DNA of 64,000 nt from Watersipora subatra (GCF_963576615.1 NC_088711.1:63645248-63709247), one strand, 5' to 3'; positions 13,201 through 28,200 are shown, counted from the stretch's first letter. The notes: a model not told the origin generated them from the letters alone. Program-made: numbers and translations.

Positions 13201-16200
13201 ATTGCGCCAAACAATGCTATTAAACTTCTGCAACTATATAAGACCGGTTAGTTTTATATAGATTCCCTACTTAATCTTGCTACAAGTCCAACTGCAATGG
13301 CAATTCTTTCACAGCTTCATCTCGACTCATGGCTATTATTTTTCCACTAGTTATCAGAGGAGAGTGGACAAAGCTCCCGTTGAATTGTTAGTCAATCCCT
13401 ATCATGAAAGTTTCCTACAGCTATCTATAAAGCAATAAACAGAACCCTTTATCTTTTTGTCTCCAATCCTTTGTAATGCGCTGACATGACTAACATAAGA
13501 TATCCTTTATGAAAGCATAGACAGCATCATGCAGTGGATTAAGCTGCCCGTTTAAAATGTTCGCACACTTCTTATAATGTTTTTCATACCAATTTCCTGC
13601 AAACACTCTGATATCAAATTGGATATAATTATGTATTTGCAGTAAGAACACGCAGAAGACACAGTAAGCAGTGACCCGCAAAGGTTTTTAAAAGTTTGAG
13701 TAAACTTGTCTTTGTGTGGTTGCATTACTGAACTTCCAAGCTTAAAGGATTAGATAGAATAACAAAGGCTTTTCAAAGTGTGAATCTTTCATGATTAAAG
13801 TAAAAAGTAATTTCCTAATACTTTTAGCTCTTGGTTTTAGAATCTGAGCGGCGAGCTCTCTGCAATACTCTTTCTAAAATACCCTACATTTCCACAGTTT
13901 TTCCAAGCTTCATTTACTGACGAATAAACATTATAAACCCTGACTATCACGGGCAACCCGTTGACACCTGTCTCAACTTACTGACAATTATTATTAAACT
14001 TGCGCAGGTAAAATCAATAACCCTGTCTCAGTGAAATAAAGTTAAAATCAATACAATGTTATAGGAATGGAGTGGGAAAGCGGAGAGACGATGAGAAACA
14101 ACTATGTTATAATCTCTAAGACTACAACTATCTCATCTTTATATAGTCAAGAGTCGACTCAAAGTGCACTTACAATATAATCACTCTAATTCTAGACCCA
14201 TGCATTTGAATGTGTATATAGCGTGTAGTAGTCCAGTAGTTTCACTGATCATGTTACTAAGTCTCGTAGCCACACCTTTGGAATAAGTCTGAGAGAGCAG
14301 ATATTACATTTTTCTCTATACACATGTGCTTCTATACATTCCAAGATACATTTGTACATAGTGTGAGTGAACGCGTGTGAATATGGTATGAAGTATGACT
14401 ACACATGCAAGTTAGCATGAATACTATTGGATTTAATAGTACTGTGACTGTGATGGGAGTTGCTGTTATGAGTGACTGTGAAGAGAGTGACTGTGAAGAG
14501 AGTGACTGTGGAGAGGGTGACTGTGGAGAGAGTGATTGTGGTGAGAGTGACTGTAGAGAGTGACTGTAGAGAGTGACTGTGAAGAGAGCGACTGTGGAGA
14601 GAGTGACTGTGAAGGGAGTGACTGCAAAGAAAGTGACTATGGTTGGAGTAGCTGTTGTGAGTGGCAGTGAAGAGCGTGACTGTGAAGGGAGTGACAATAA
14701 TAAATTTGATAGTTATGCTAGTAACTGCATACACAAAAAACTACATTTGTGCTATGACGTTTGTATTTTATACTTATTATGTTTTTTAGTAATCACTGAG
14801 TTATATGTTGCTGCTTCATGTTTATGATGATAATAAAAGTATTTTACTCTCACTTAATGATTGCCTTTATTTCTCTTCATAACATCATAACACTAGGAAG
14901 ATATTAGCACCTACCTTGTGAACCTTTACAGCTATATCATAAATATAATATATTTATGACAAATATTACTGGCTTGTTACTGACCTTGTCACTTCAAGGG
15001 ACTTTCAAGGGAAATTCTATTGCAGTACGTAGAGAAATAAATGCGGAGGTACTACTTTTACCTACTGGTTTGAAATTCACATATTAAACACCACAAAAAA
15101 ACCTCTTCAACAAAAAAGTGGAAGGCTGGTTCGATTGATTGATTGATGAAGGCTGGTGATTTTCGACTGGCGGTCAGGCATTCCACCAACTATACCAGGT
15201 TCATGCAGAAAAATTGTACATACCAAGTCAAATGTTTTACCAAATTTTAAACATTGTAAAACTGGTTTTAGAAGCTGCAAAACTTGAAAGGGAGAAACTT
15301 AATAGAGCTGTGAGTGGTTTTTCGGTCTAAAAGTTTACAATTCTACAGCGAAAGCAGATTCTATAAGGTTTCAGAGTTGTTCACTCTCTCTTTTACAAAG
15401 CAGATATACCACAGCGCGTGCGCGAGTTTTTGCAAGTAGGTTGGCTTAGTACAAAATCGCAAATGTAGAAAGTAGGTGAGCTTTAAAGGGTCGACCGACC
15501 AGTAAATAAGCTTTTTAGAATCATGGATGAGTCGCAATTATTTTTTGTGACAGGAATAGTGTTGGAAACAATTGCTACGATTTCCAATATATTAGCTTTT
15601 AGTTTACCATCCTGGATTTATACGTATAATACAGACTCAACCATTGGAATCAGTTATGCAGGCCTGTGGACATTCTGCCTCGATACGTTTTATGATTTGA
15701 GATACACGTACAATGATAACATTCCATTGTATGGATGCAAATGGATATACGGAGAAGATCTGAAAGAAATCAGATGGACCATTCTTAACCCAGGTTAGTG
15801 ATGTTGATGCCGTGGTTGACTATTTTGACCGCTCACAAGCCACCACAGTTGAGCTTCGTATCACAGTAAATTACATGAAACTAATCATTTGTGCTTTATT
15901 CTTTGCAGATTGGTATATTGCCGTACAGATAATGGCTACAGTCAATCTCATCCTATCCTTGATTGGGTTATTTGGCTTATACATGATCTGTTTCGTAAAA
16001 AAGCACAATTGTCCCCTTATTTTCGGGATTATCTCGTCATTCATATGCTGTAAGTATTCTGTCTTCTAAACCAGTTGAAAATTCTAACGGTAATAATGCT
16101 TTTATCTAATTCTTTTGTATGCTCAAGAATGGCTATCAACTATAAATTTGATGTGTTTTGCTATAATTATATTCTATGGTTTCAGCTTTGCTCGGTTACT

Positions 16201-19200
16201 GCGAAGTTCTTCTCTATGCACTACGGGTTAAAGATGAAGAGTATTACAAGGTTTGTACATACGGTTTGGCCATTTATTAAGTGCAGGAATGAGACAGGTA
16301 GTGCACAAACTATACATTCATCCAACACCAAAATGTAAATTTTCTCGGACTAGCTAAATTGTTTTTTTAACAAACCAGAACATTTGCAAACACCTAATAG
16401 AATTGTTGGAAATTAAAATGTCTACTCTCCAGCTACATTAGCTATATCTACATTAGCAATTATAATTGTTTAATTTAGTGCTCAATAAATGTGCCAGCAG
16501 GTCAGTACAATGTAAATAGCCATAAATTGACCCTAAGAAACTTAATTGGTTACAATTCTATGTTTCATAACTTGCATGAAATTGAACGCATAAATATAGT
16601 TATACTTTGTTGATGGTTAATTTGATGTCTTGTTATTCTAGGTACCCAATGTAAAAAGTAAATCCTTAGGGGCAGCTTGGGGAATGGCATCTGTGGCTGC
16701 AATAATTTCTACCTTTGCACTGGTAGCACTTGTGCTCAGCTATATGACAACACGCAAAGAGAAACGACTTGTAAAGAAGTTGAGAGAATCGGCCCAGCTT
16801 CTTGGCACTGATTACTGAACTAATTCACTTCATTTATGTATTTTATGACATGAGGCATTTACCTATAACGGTCTGCCCAAATATTGCTGTATTTTTCTTC
16901 AAATGCATTCCACTTTCATGAGACATTTTCACATTCATCACATGCAGAGTTCTTGTGTATGTCTTCTGAGTGTTTTACAAATTTATATCTTTGCTAGACT
17001 TCATTTATGATTTTATAGTAAAGGCCTGTGACAACATTCCAGTTTTTAGATTTTATTATACAATCCATACTATGCGAAACAATAATTATGGTTGCACTTT
17101 TATGTAAATATATAATAAAATGTAGGTTTATCCTATTGGTTGTAAAAGCTAAACAAATGGGTAGCTTGACGATTTATTTCATGCATAATGTTGAATAATT
17201 TTACGGTTCGTGTTGATTGATTCACAAACATCGCAGAGCATCGATGCAATGTTGGATTGGAGCAATTATTAGCATGAGACGGAGTTGTCATCTCCTTAAC
17301 ATAGAAAGTTATTAGTCACGTGACGAGCGTAAGAAAGTAGGTGAAGTTAGTAAAACGAGCTAGTAACGATTTGCTACCTGACTTGAGGGGTAGCGACAAA
17401 GGTTGTTTTTCTCATTACTAATTGCCTCTGCAGAATGGGCAAAAGTCGTACGTTGATCATCGGGTCGACGTTTGTAGTACTCGGAAGCATGTGTTATTAC
17501 ATATCATTTTTTTCTCCATATTGGCTCGTGTCAGAAGAAAGATCTGATAACCCATTTCAGAGAATCGGTCTTTGGGAAGCTTGCTTGAAAAATTTTGTTG
17601 ACCCAAAAGATTATGTGTCCAAGCTGTACAATGGATGCTGGTGGATATTTTGGCCAGAGTATATAGAAATCCGATATTGGCTAAATCCATGTAAGTTTCA
17701 ATTTATTTTCTCATCTATGTTTTTAGAAATACAGGATAACAAAAGAGTACATACCCCTTTCAACATAGTTTTAAAATCAGAACTACTATACATACAGTTT
17801 TTTGTTGTATATGTGGTGTTATCTAATAAGGAACAGCAGGTTCTTTTCAAACAGTTCATAGCCACCATGTATCATGTAATAGCAGGTGTATGTTATACGT
17901 ATACTTATATATTTATGTATCATGTGTAACTTGGTCAGGCATTTAAAAACTACATGTATACAAATGCGTTATTGTTACAGCGTGGTTTGTGGCACTCCAG
18001 GTACTTGCGTCATTCAACTTTGTCATCCTAACTATTGGAATGCTCATCGTCACAGGACTAGCTTGCCACTGCTGTTCGAGGGATAATGACACGAATATAC
18101 TTCGAGGTTTATGTTTTGTGTTCATCTCGTGTGAGTATAGAATTACCGAGTGTTCTCACGAAACGCAATGAGTGTTTGATATATAATTTTAAGGATGATT
18201 AAAACTATCACTAAAACTAAGAACTGGCTTATTAGCTTCTTGCTTTTGATATTTACAAAAACCTCTTGAACAATTATAGGAAAACAAGAAAAGTTAATTG
18301 TCAAAATAGCCACTGAACTCCTACAATTATGCTTTCCAATGAGAGTTATATAAGGATTGTAGTTTCCCCAAGATAGAATGTGAACGTACAGGAATGTTAT
18401 AGTTCTTGGTGAGATACAAGCCATGTAGCAGATTTTCAATTGTAATAATGGTTTGCGGAAAATTTACAGCACTCGATAACAGAAAGCAAAAAGATTTTAT
18501 GAGGATTGGCTGTGGGTACATGAATTTTACATTCTTTTACTAATTACTATAAAACTTTTTTTAATCCAAAAGCTAGTTGTTCAAACATCAAAGCCATTTG
18601 GTATTTACAAATTGACCAATTGTATACAGGCGGGACAATCTTTCTCTAGCATAATAATCTTAAATCGATAAGAAAAAATTCAATAGCTCGTCATGTTTTT
18701 CTTTTGTCAGGAAAAAATTAAATGATTTGAAAAAAAAGTATGTATAAGTTTTAATTTATTATCTTAGGTTCCGAGAAGGCACTAGCAACTAGAAATTTTA
18801 TGGAGAACTCAAATAAAGGAATTCTAAGTAGTATTTTTTTACATGGATTAGGAATAATATCATGGGATTCTGATTGAACTACTATTAACCACTATACTTA
18901 TTTTTCTGCAATGGTAGCTTAATTATTGTTTTAAAAAAACTCTAAATAGTAATACATAATATATATATTTAAATATTGATCATGAACTTGAGACTGACAT
19001 CTGTGACTTCACTGCGAGGCTTGGAGTACCTGTGTTTGTGTTAGCTGAGTAGAAAAGGGGCTGCATGGCAACCACATCAATATAAAAATTCGCCACTGAA
19101 GCCCGGTCTTCCCTCGCTACATTGAGGTTGTACCAACGTTATAAATAATTCAACCACAGACAAACATTTTTCAATATAGATCGTTTAGAGTTGATGCTAA

Positions 19201-22200
19201 AACTTTGTTTTACAGTTCTACTGAGCACCATCGAGGCTATACTATTCGGCCTTGGCAGTATAGACAGGACATGGATGCCTAAAATAGACTTCAACACCCT
19301 TGCTTGGGGTTACTGGTTACATGTTATCGGAGGCTTTTGCACTTTCATATCCGCTGTTGCCCTGTTTTGTAACTGGTTTAGCCGGCGCTACGAGGAGCTT
19401 GATGACAAAGATGGCTCAGGTTCTGGCAGCGGCCACAGTGGTAGCTACTAAGTCATTCCTGCTGCCATTTCTTCGGTTATCTCTAGTGTTTTATTGTTAT
19501 ACAACTTTTTATCCAGCCATTTTGTACATTCCATTCAAAACAAGCATTCCATCTGGTTAGCAGTGACTTTGACAAAATGCATTATGAGTCATTGCGGTTA
19601 AAAATTGACTTCAACTTCAATATTCATTTTACTATTTTTATATGCCACAATATTTTAGTGTTATTATGTAAGTAAATAAACATTGACTGATCTGATAGCC
19701 AGGGAAGTTTATATAGATAAGCACTTTTTAACCGCATAGTAATAGGTGCAGAATTCTAGTCATGATTTACTAATTAAACAGTAAGTTCAATACTAGCTGG
19801 TCATTCTAGAAACCATGATTAAGTCAATTTTAAGTTAAATTCTGATTTTACAATGTACAATAGGTGTACAATAGTGATTTAACAATATGTATGTATAGCA
19901 ATAGTCGTCTTGATGGTCTTAATCGGTCACATTAAAAATGGTATCTAGCATTGCTTTAAGAGTCACGAATATTGGTTATTGGTAGTTATCTGCTCATGAC
20001 TTGTTGCGCAAATCAAAACTAATTATCTATTGATTAACCTCAGCAATTTGCATTTTGTGTTTGTTCTGTTGTCTACTTGCCTATTTCAGAGGAGTTTTCT
20101 GTGAGTTTTACTGTTGTTTCATACTCCACAGCCTTTAGCCAATGAACACACAATCGAATAACCACCTCAACTCAGCAAAATATGCCCTCAGTATGTAAAA
20201 CTGAAGTAATTTATTATATGAGTTTTTCCACTTTTTCAAAGTGCATGGAAAATGATCATAATTGACGTTCTAAAATGTCGAGTAAAGGAGATGCAGTTTC
20301 TTCCAAAAAATCAAAATGGTAGATGATATTTTATTAACAAGAGCAGCTCATTACAAATAACTGAAAGATAATATACTGCATAGGCTTTAAAAAGATCATT
20401 TAGAGTCAACAACCATACCATAGGTAGCTCAAATAACCAGCTGCTTGCCATTCATGATTATGGAATAAACCTTTTGTCAGAAACTAAATTAACCTGAGGC
20501 AGCACAATACAATATCAATTATTTGAAGATTAAAAATAAATCTTTGAGAATATATATTTTAGAATGCAATATTGCGTAGAAAATGTGTTTAGTGTATATA
20601 CTTGGTGATGTGTAACAAAGCATTACAGTTACACAGCATAAGCAAGGTTTTTTGTTAAATGAGGTAAACTTATTATCTAAATGCAATGAGTGTAGTCTTT
20701 GGCAGCAATAAAAATCAATCACAAAAAAAGAGATAAAATTATATTTTAAACTACTTTGGCAGGTTAGTAACAACAATTCACACCGATATTATTGTATACT
20801 GTAGCTTATAGTGGATAGTGACGGACTATAAGCAAACGAGAAAGTTTTGTAACATTTAAAGGACCTTGTTTATGACTATTATCACAGAAAGAGCTTGAAT
20901 TATAAATTATGTCTTATTCAAGCAGACAAACTGATCAGCTTCGCATACTTGTTCTACGGTTTCGCTAAAGGAATTATGCTTATTTCCGGTCTAGGCCCAA
21001 GAGAGACGTACTGAACTCTATTAATTCAGTGCTTGTTAGCGCGTGTCTACTTTCAGTTGGTCAACATAGCAACTAAAAGGGTCATCATCAGCCATCTCCA
21101 ATTCTTTAAATTAAACATTAAAATTTTTTGCTTCCTTGACAATAGACTGAGCACTTACCTGGGATGTGGTGTGCCAAGGCTAACTGCCCTACTGCTGAAA
21201 TTGTCTCCACACTGAGGTTGGAATCCATGACTATCATAGCTGACCTGACTAATGTTTCCTCATTTTGCATAACCTGGTTGTATAAAGCATCACTAAATGG
21301 TACAGTAACACAATAATGACAGAGGCACTATTTTTTTTCGATTGTAAAGAATATGGTTACTATAACAACTGTTTTTATTGGTTGGTTTTATGGTTTTAAA
21401 ATCTCAATGACTTGGCAAAGAAACGAATCATGAAGGACTTTTTTGGGTCAATGGAATGATGTCACACATTTATAACGATACTCGGCTCATATAATAAATT
21501 TCAAGAAAATATATTTGTGTTAACGTATGGATGAATTCTTGCTAATTTATTGACAAGTTTTTGTGTTACAAGACACTAAAATGACAGTCGATGTTCACAA
21601 GCTTTTTTAGGTGCACTTAAATGAAAAACTAGAAGGCTGAAACCAGCCTTACGACACATTTTACTTGAGGCAAGATACGCTGGAGATAAAAATAAGGAAG
21701 AGGAAATGACCTTGCCTGAAGGTGAAGTAGATGAGATTTGTACGCGTAGTCCTATCTCTGATTTTTACTGACTACTCCCTAACAGCTATACCAATAACTT
21801 GGCCAACACCCGTTAATAGTCAGAAAAGATCTTGATGAGACAAACTTACATATTCTGGAGTTATCTGTTCATGTATATTCATGTCTCCAATCCCTAAGAC
21901 AACTCCACCATCACTGTTGAGCACCACTGAGTATTGGGCAGTGCTACTGTTGGGTAGCCTTAGAACTTGAGTCCAATCCTGCAAAGGAAGTGTGACAAGT
22001 CAGCGTCATAGCTTCTCCAAGGAGCTTGGAACCAGTAGTTCTACGAAAACATGGCTGTACAGTATTGCATTCAAAATCTGTAGATGTATCGCGAGCCGGT
22101 TCATAAGATATCAATTACCGATTTCTGCCACAGAATTGGTGCATATGATACACGAATGGGTAGTAGTTAGCTAACAAGATAAAAATACAAGCTTTTATAC

Positions 22201-25200
22201 CTTCTTACTGTATAATTGTTACGCAAGAGCTACCATCACCCTATGCTATCACATTATACCATGACGTTTTGCCAACGCAATAGGTCATCTGTTATGCCAT
22301 CATGCATCTCGACAGATTAAAAAGACCGCCCATGTACTTACAATAAAAGTGTTTTCTCCACATGGTGGCTCTGTACACCATCTCGAGGTTATCAAATTAT
22401 TAGTGTTCATAGCCTTAGTTCCATCAACTCTACAAAGCATCTTACCATGTGCTGGCAAGAATCTACTATCCAGTCTCCGCTGAGGTCTGCACCGAGTGCA
22501 CTCAAAAAAGAACATTCGGTTCCAAGTCTAGTCAACCCATCGCATAAGTTCCTTCCAACTCCTCCGCAGCGCATGCTAGATGTGGCGTGGTTGGTTTGGC
22601 CATGAAACTGCAAGCATTTTATAAATCATGGATGCTTTACTCATACAATGTATACACATGTATATACACGTACATGTTCATATATATACATACATATACA
22701 TCTATATATATACAAATCTCAGTGTTTGCCGGTTCGCACAATCTGTTTATTTGCCATATACATGTACATATTTATACACATATAATGTATGTATATATAT
22801 ATATATATATATATACCAGTATATATATATACCGATATATATATATAAATATATATACACGCCAGTATATATATATATACTGGCTGAATACCTGACGTGG
22901 CACAGGTAATAAAAAACAGCTTATAAACACTGGCAGGTAATGTGGTAGTTGCCATTGGCTAAGTATACTAATTAGCCAATGACAAAATTAGCATATTGGT
23001 TAATTTGAGTATCTTAGCTAGTAACTTAGCTTGTCTAAATCTTTACTATAATAAGAGCCAGTTTGTAAATGTTATGATCTTCCACGCGATCAATCATGAT
23101 CTTCAAGTGTGCTCGTAGTAATCAATAATATTTTTATCGGTGTAATGAGTATGTGCACAATTAATCCAATGTATCGCAAGTAGGCCGTGTGGCTTAGTGG
23201 ATAGAACATCTTTCTGCAGATGCCGATGTTCCGAGATGAATTCCAGTGTGAAGCGGATTTTTCGTTTCTATAACTTTATCGCTGTAGCTGGACACACGAA
23301 CAACAAACAAACACTGAAATTTATAGCGATATAAGGTATATATTTAGATATAACATGTACATTATTATTCTTTTTGAAACTAGTGTTTTTACTGATATTA
23401 TAGATATTGGTATATATAATAGAAGTTTATAAACGTCTGTTGTAATATATATAATATATATGTTTAATATACATGTATAATATATGAAACAGGCGAGTCA
23501 TGTAACCTACCTCAATAGGATCAGTGTGGATATGTAGTATGGTGTCCACATTGCATGCGCCAACAACACTGACTCGATTTACTCCAGCAGTACATCTGCC
23601 TGTTAAAGGAGAAGGGTTAGTAATTGTTGAACTTGGCCGGGGTGTCTGTACAAGTCTCTCACTTTGCTCTATCTCTGCTAACCTACAAATAATTCATCGA
23701 CAGAACATAGTGCAATAGTAGAATATTACTAATAATGGAAATACATATTTTAGACTTTGTACCGAAGTAATGTTAGTTGAAGTATGACAAATATGCTGCA
23801 GACGATATTGTGGTTAATCAGTTAAACAAAATTTGGCTAAGCTCTAATCCAGCCTGAATAGTCTTGATCCATCTACCTTATAGTGCAGGAGTTGTGTGCT
23901 CTCTATATCTTTTGTTACGGCTCTCATAAATTCATATACCGTAAAACCTCTAATTGAATGTGACCTCTATTTGAACGCCACCTCTATTTGAATGCCACCT
24001 CTATTTGAGCGCCACCTCTATTTAAACATCCCCTCTATTTGACCCCCACCTCTATTTGACCACCACTATGAGAAAAAGGTTGAAAAATAGAGCATCACCC
24101 TCTATTTGAACGCCACCTCCATTTGACCGTCATTTTAATGACTTTTGATCTATATGAACCAGTAACATCAAGTAATCAGTAGAAAAGTGTCTGCAAAATC
24201 GTATTAATATTGAATCATTTACATCAATAACAATCAATTCTCTCGTTGTCCAACTCTAAAGCGTTTCACATTTTTTCGTTAAAACCTCAAAAGCAACACC
24301 ATAGTAATAATTAATAACTGTCTCAAGCTAATAGTAGTTCCTTGTTTAGTACGGTCTTGATACTTCGAAGTAGATGTTTATAAAAACCGGTTAACATTTA
24401 TGATGGTAGATGAATGACTAGTTTTAGGCCAAAGGCTACGTTTAGCGAGCAAAACAACACCTAAAGCAACAATCAGAATGCAGCTATCCAAGCAAACAAT
24501 GCAAATATTTTTGTTTTAAACACGTTAATTTTTGTTTCTGCATGTAAAATAAGTATGGTTCATTTATGTCACTCGTTGATGAATATATATTTGCAGCATT
24601 TAATAGATTATTGTTATATAACTTACAAAATTGGAGATTTATAGCATATTATTTGATAGCATCATTTCGGTATTCTGATTTTACAATTGATGGACGCTCG
24701 TAACTCCTCTTCGATTGCACATAAAAAGCTAGTTTTTGTTGCAAACTGTAGCAAACATATCAATGAGTGCAATGAGCTCTTATGCAACATTGGTGAGTAT
24801 AGATATAAAATAAAAACGTGTCTTCAAATTTAGAATGAAATAAAAATTGAAAGCGCCAACAATTTGCAAAGCAGGACACAGGTTATAATATCATCGCAGG
24901 TTAATTGTAAGCAATAGATATCAACTGGTAGAGATATTTCCAGATTTCTTAGTGCATAGTTATTAAGAGATAATTGAAAAGTTGGAGGCAAGCTAGCAGA
25001 CTTATTGCATTCAAAAGGTTAAATATTGCTCACTTGGATAAAGAAGGCAAAATATAGGCGACATTCACTTCGCCCGTAAAAGGGCTAAAGTTATCTTCCC
25101 AGAGGGTGGACGAGCCATTTGAGCAATACAACGCCTGCCTATACTTGAATGCTACCTCCAAGTGACCACCACAATAGAACGAGGGTTGAAAAATAGAGCG

Positions 25201-28200
25201 CCATGGTGTTCAATTAAAGGTTTTATGGTACAATAGCTTTTCTGCAGTGACATAGTCGTGGGCTTGGTTGTAGTACAAAGAAATGCTAGTTCAGGTTTGG
25301 CACCTTGCCATACAAGTAATGTCACAGAGAACCTTGCATGGTAGTAAATTGTAGATATGGTAATAGCTGTATACACATACCGAACTGCTATCTTAGCTCC
25401 TAGTCTCGCATTATTTTCCACAAGAGCAATATTTGACTTGAGTGATTGACCATCTGTTAATTCATTTACTCGCTTTAGTATATATGGAGTTATCTGCTTT
25501 CCTTCCAATCCCAGGACTCTGCAACATGTAAGTTACACATTGCAAAAAGAAAATAAAAATGTTATAACATACTAGATATCTTCAACTAATAATCAAAAGA
25601 GAGCTCACCAAATTCTTTAAAACAAAATAAATAGGCCAGCTTTTTAAGTCATGTTTAGAATTTTGAAATGGCACTAGCGTTGTTTGGTCACTCATTTCTT
25701 ATTGGCCACTCATTTTTAATCATTCAGCTTAGAAACTTGCTCTATTTCTGTGAGAGCTTTCTGTATATGTTGTTCTACTCTCTGTGCAGGAATCTCATGC
25801 TCTTCTGGAATGGGGTTGGCTATGAGCAGCCCTGTAAAAAATCATGGGAGATCTGAGAGAAGTCTCCATTTCCAAGTAAGATTTGAGAGTTCACATAAAC
25901 TACATGTACATGTATATGCAGAAGGAGTGCAAAATAATACAGCAACTGCATGTTTATATAATATAATATAAACATAATATATATATCATATAATACACAT
26001 ATTACAAAAATTTTGCAGATTCAAATAATATTCTCTGTTTGCATGTGCATGTATGTTTTACAAAATACATAGAAATTACAGCTAAATACATGTAAGTTGA
26101 AAAGAGAAAAAAAATTTTTTCCAGATTTTCTCCATTCATTTTCTTTACATTAATATCTTGCTAGAATCCAAAAAAAACTCTTTTTATTCTGAATGGTTGA
26201 CTCAAAAAGATTAAGGTTAAGTTTTCTTTTACAGAGAGTGACGCTAGTTGTATACACAAATACAAACATTTAAAAAATTTTCCTGTTGCACGATATCTGC
26301 GCAAGATGCAGGCAACTTCAATACATTGGCCAGCATCTCTCTAGAAAACTTTGCCTGAGGGCAGTCATAAAAGGAATAAAGCAATTAATGTTACGTACCG
26401 GAGTCTCTGCCAAGAGAGAAAGTGGTGTGAACAAGACGAGCTGCATCATCAATATTACTGACGTTACAAGCTGAGCTGTGTCCACTTTCTCGGCTAAAGA
26501 AGGCTGGAAACTCCTTACTCACACCATAAGTTGCAACGCATACACCCAATGTCTCGAGATATTCCAATGTTCTGCCAATGTCAAGAATACTTTTGACTCC
26601 TACAATCAATTACCGATATCAAAAGGATAATTCAACAGTATTTATATCAGAAAAGGTTTGAACAGCAAAAAAGGGTTTTTAGAGACATAAAACAAATTGG
26701 TCAATTCCATTTTTCCATTTTGTCAAATTTGCTATCAAACAACTCATTTAAAAAAACTCTCATTTCAGACCTCGATCTGATTTACCATAAACCAATTTAA
26801 CAAAGAAATAGTCTCTTGGGTTTCTATTTAAGTAGCTTACATGGAAATAGAATAATTTATATTTACTATGATGTCACATTTTGCAGGTGCTTACCTTCAA
26901 TGATATGATTACAACCTTGATAGTCAATTATAAATGTAGTAGTTACCTTTGGTAAACAAATCAGAATGTTATCTATGAGTACAGCCAATGTTAGAGAAGA
27001 CAATGTGACAGATATAAGCGTGCTAGCACTGGTCGATTACAACACAGGTTCACCATGCTAACATTTATAATAACCAGTACTAGCATAGACATTCACAAAT
27101 GTACATGTAGCAATACAAACACTCACCAGATGTCACTAATGCTACTGGTGTACGACCAAGCTGAGTGAGATCAGCGCTTACATCCATGGACAATTCTCCG
27201 CCTCTGTGAACACCTCCTAATCCCCCAGAGACAAACAATTTTATCCCCACTTTGTGCGCCAAAAACATCGTGGCAGAGATGGTTGTGCCTCCTACAAGAC
27301 CCTAGAATATACCAAACAAATTTTATACCTGTTGTTGTAAGAGTTAAAAATTTTGCTAATTCACTTGTTAAGTTTTACGATCCAAATAAAATTATGTTTA
27401 AAGTATGACTCTATGCCATGCCAAGCTAATAAAGAATTTTATAATTTAAAAAACATAATGCAATACTGGATCTTATGACATGGCGGTGGTGAAAATGCTA
27501 GACATAAACAGTTAAATGCTTTCGAGCCGGAAAACACTCATCTAGCCTTATGATCTCTGCCTGACTATTTTCATACTTATGCTCAGTCCTACCGTGGGGC
27601 TCAAGTTTTTAGTAGAAGCATAGGCTACAGCTTTTTATCCTAATGTACCGAATATGCAGAACCAAATCAACAAGGTCGTTTACCTCATTTAATGCATAAG
27701 CTATGTCCCTTCGAGAGACTTTGGTTGACTTTCCATCAGCTGCTTCCGCAACTTGCTGCAACTTTGGGCCTTCAAGTCCGACATGGACACTGCCTGATAT
27801 GAGAGCAATGGTTGCTGGTTCTGCCCCTTCCTCCTTTATGATTCTTTCAACAGCGCGGGCCATTCTGTAAACATCACAACAAATGAATTTGTTTTGCAAA
27901 TATTTGAATTAGTAGACGTTGAAATTTTAATAAAAAGGCACCATTCCATCTCAATGAGCAAAGTCATTGATGTGACTGAAAACGGAGATGATTGAAGTGA
28001 TGAGATGCAGAGAGAGAGAGAGAGAGAGTGATGAGATGTAAAGAGATGCAAAAAATAGCTATGACGAGAATGTGCAAGAAAACTTATATAGAGTTTGAAG
28101 AAGTATAAAAGGAAAAATGGCAAACCTGCTAAAACAAAAAAATATTTGAAGCCAATATACCGAATGTGTACTCACCTGAGGTTATCTGGAAACGGCATGC

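Larger units (their letters stand above)
10807..21158 (-). other. Intron 11 of the pseudouridine gene (10.35 kb) hosting two antisense genes
   Basis: The donor follows 21159 (CCCAG|GTAAGT) and the acceptor precedes 10806 (TTTTAG|TG). The codons join as G|TG to give [13 protein letters not shown]. The intron carries a tRNA-derived repeat near 11.4 kb, a GTGACTGTGAAGAGA array at 14.45-14.70 kb and two plus-strand claudin-like genes. The remainder (11.45-14.4 and 19.7-21.1 kb) shows nothing I can name. Confidence 0.85.

Noticed and set aside
22300-22445. Open minus-strand stretch next to exon 9 ([11 protein letters not shown]...)
   Set aside because: Exon 9 ends at a good GTAAGA donor in phase 0 and exon 10 continues the pfkB domain; the stretch is intronic.
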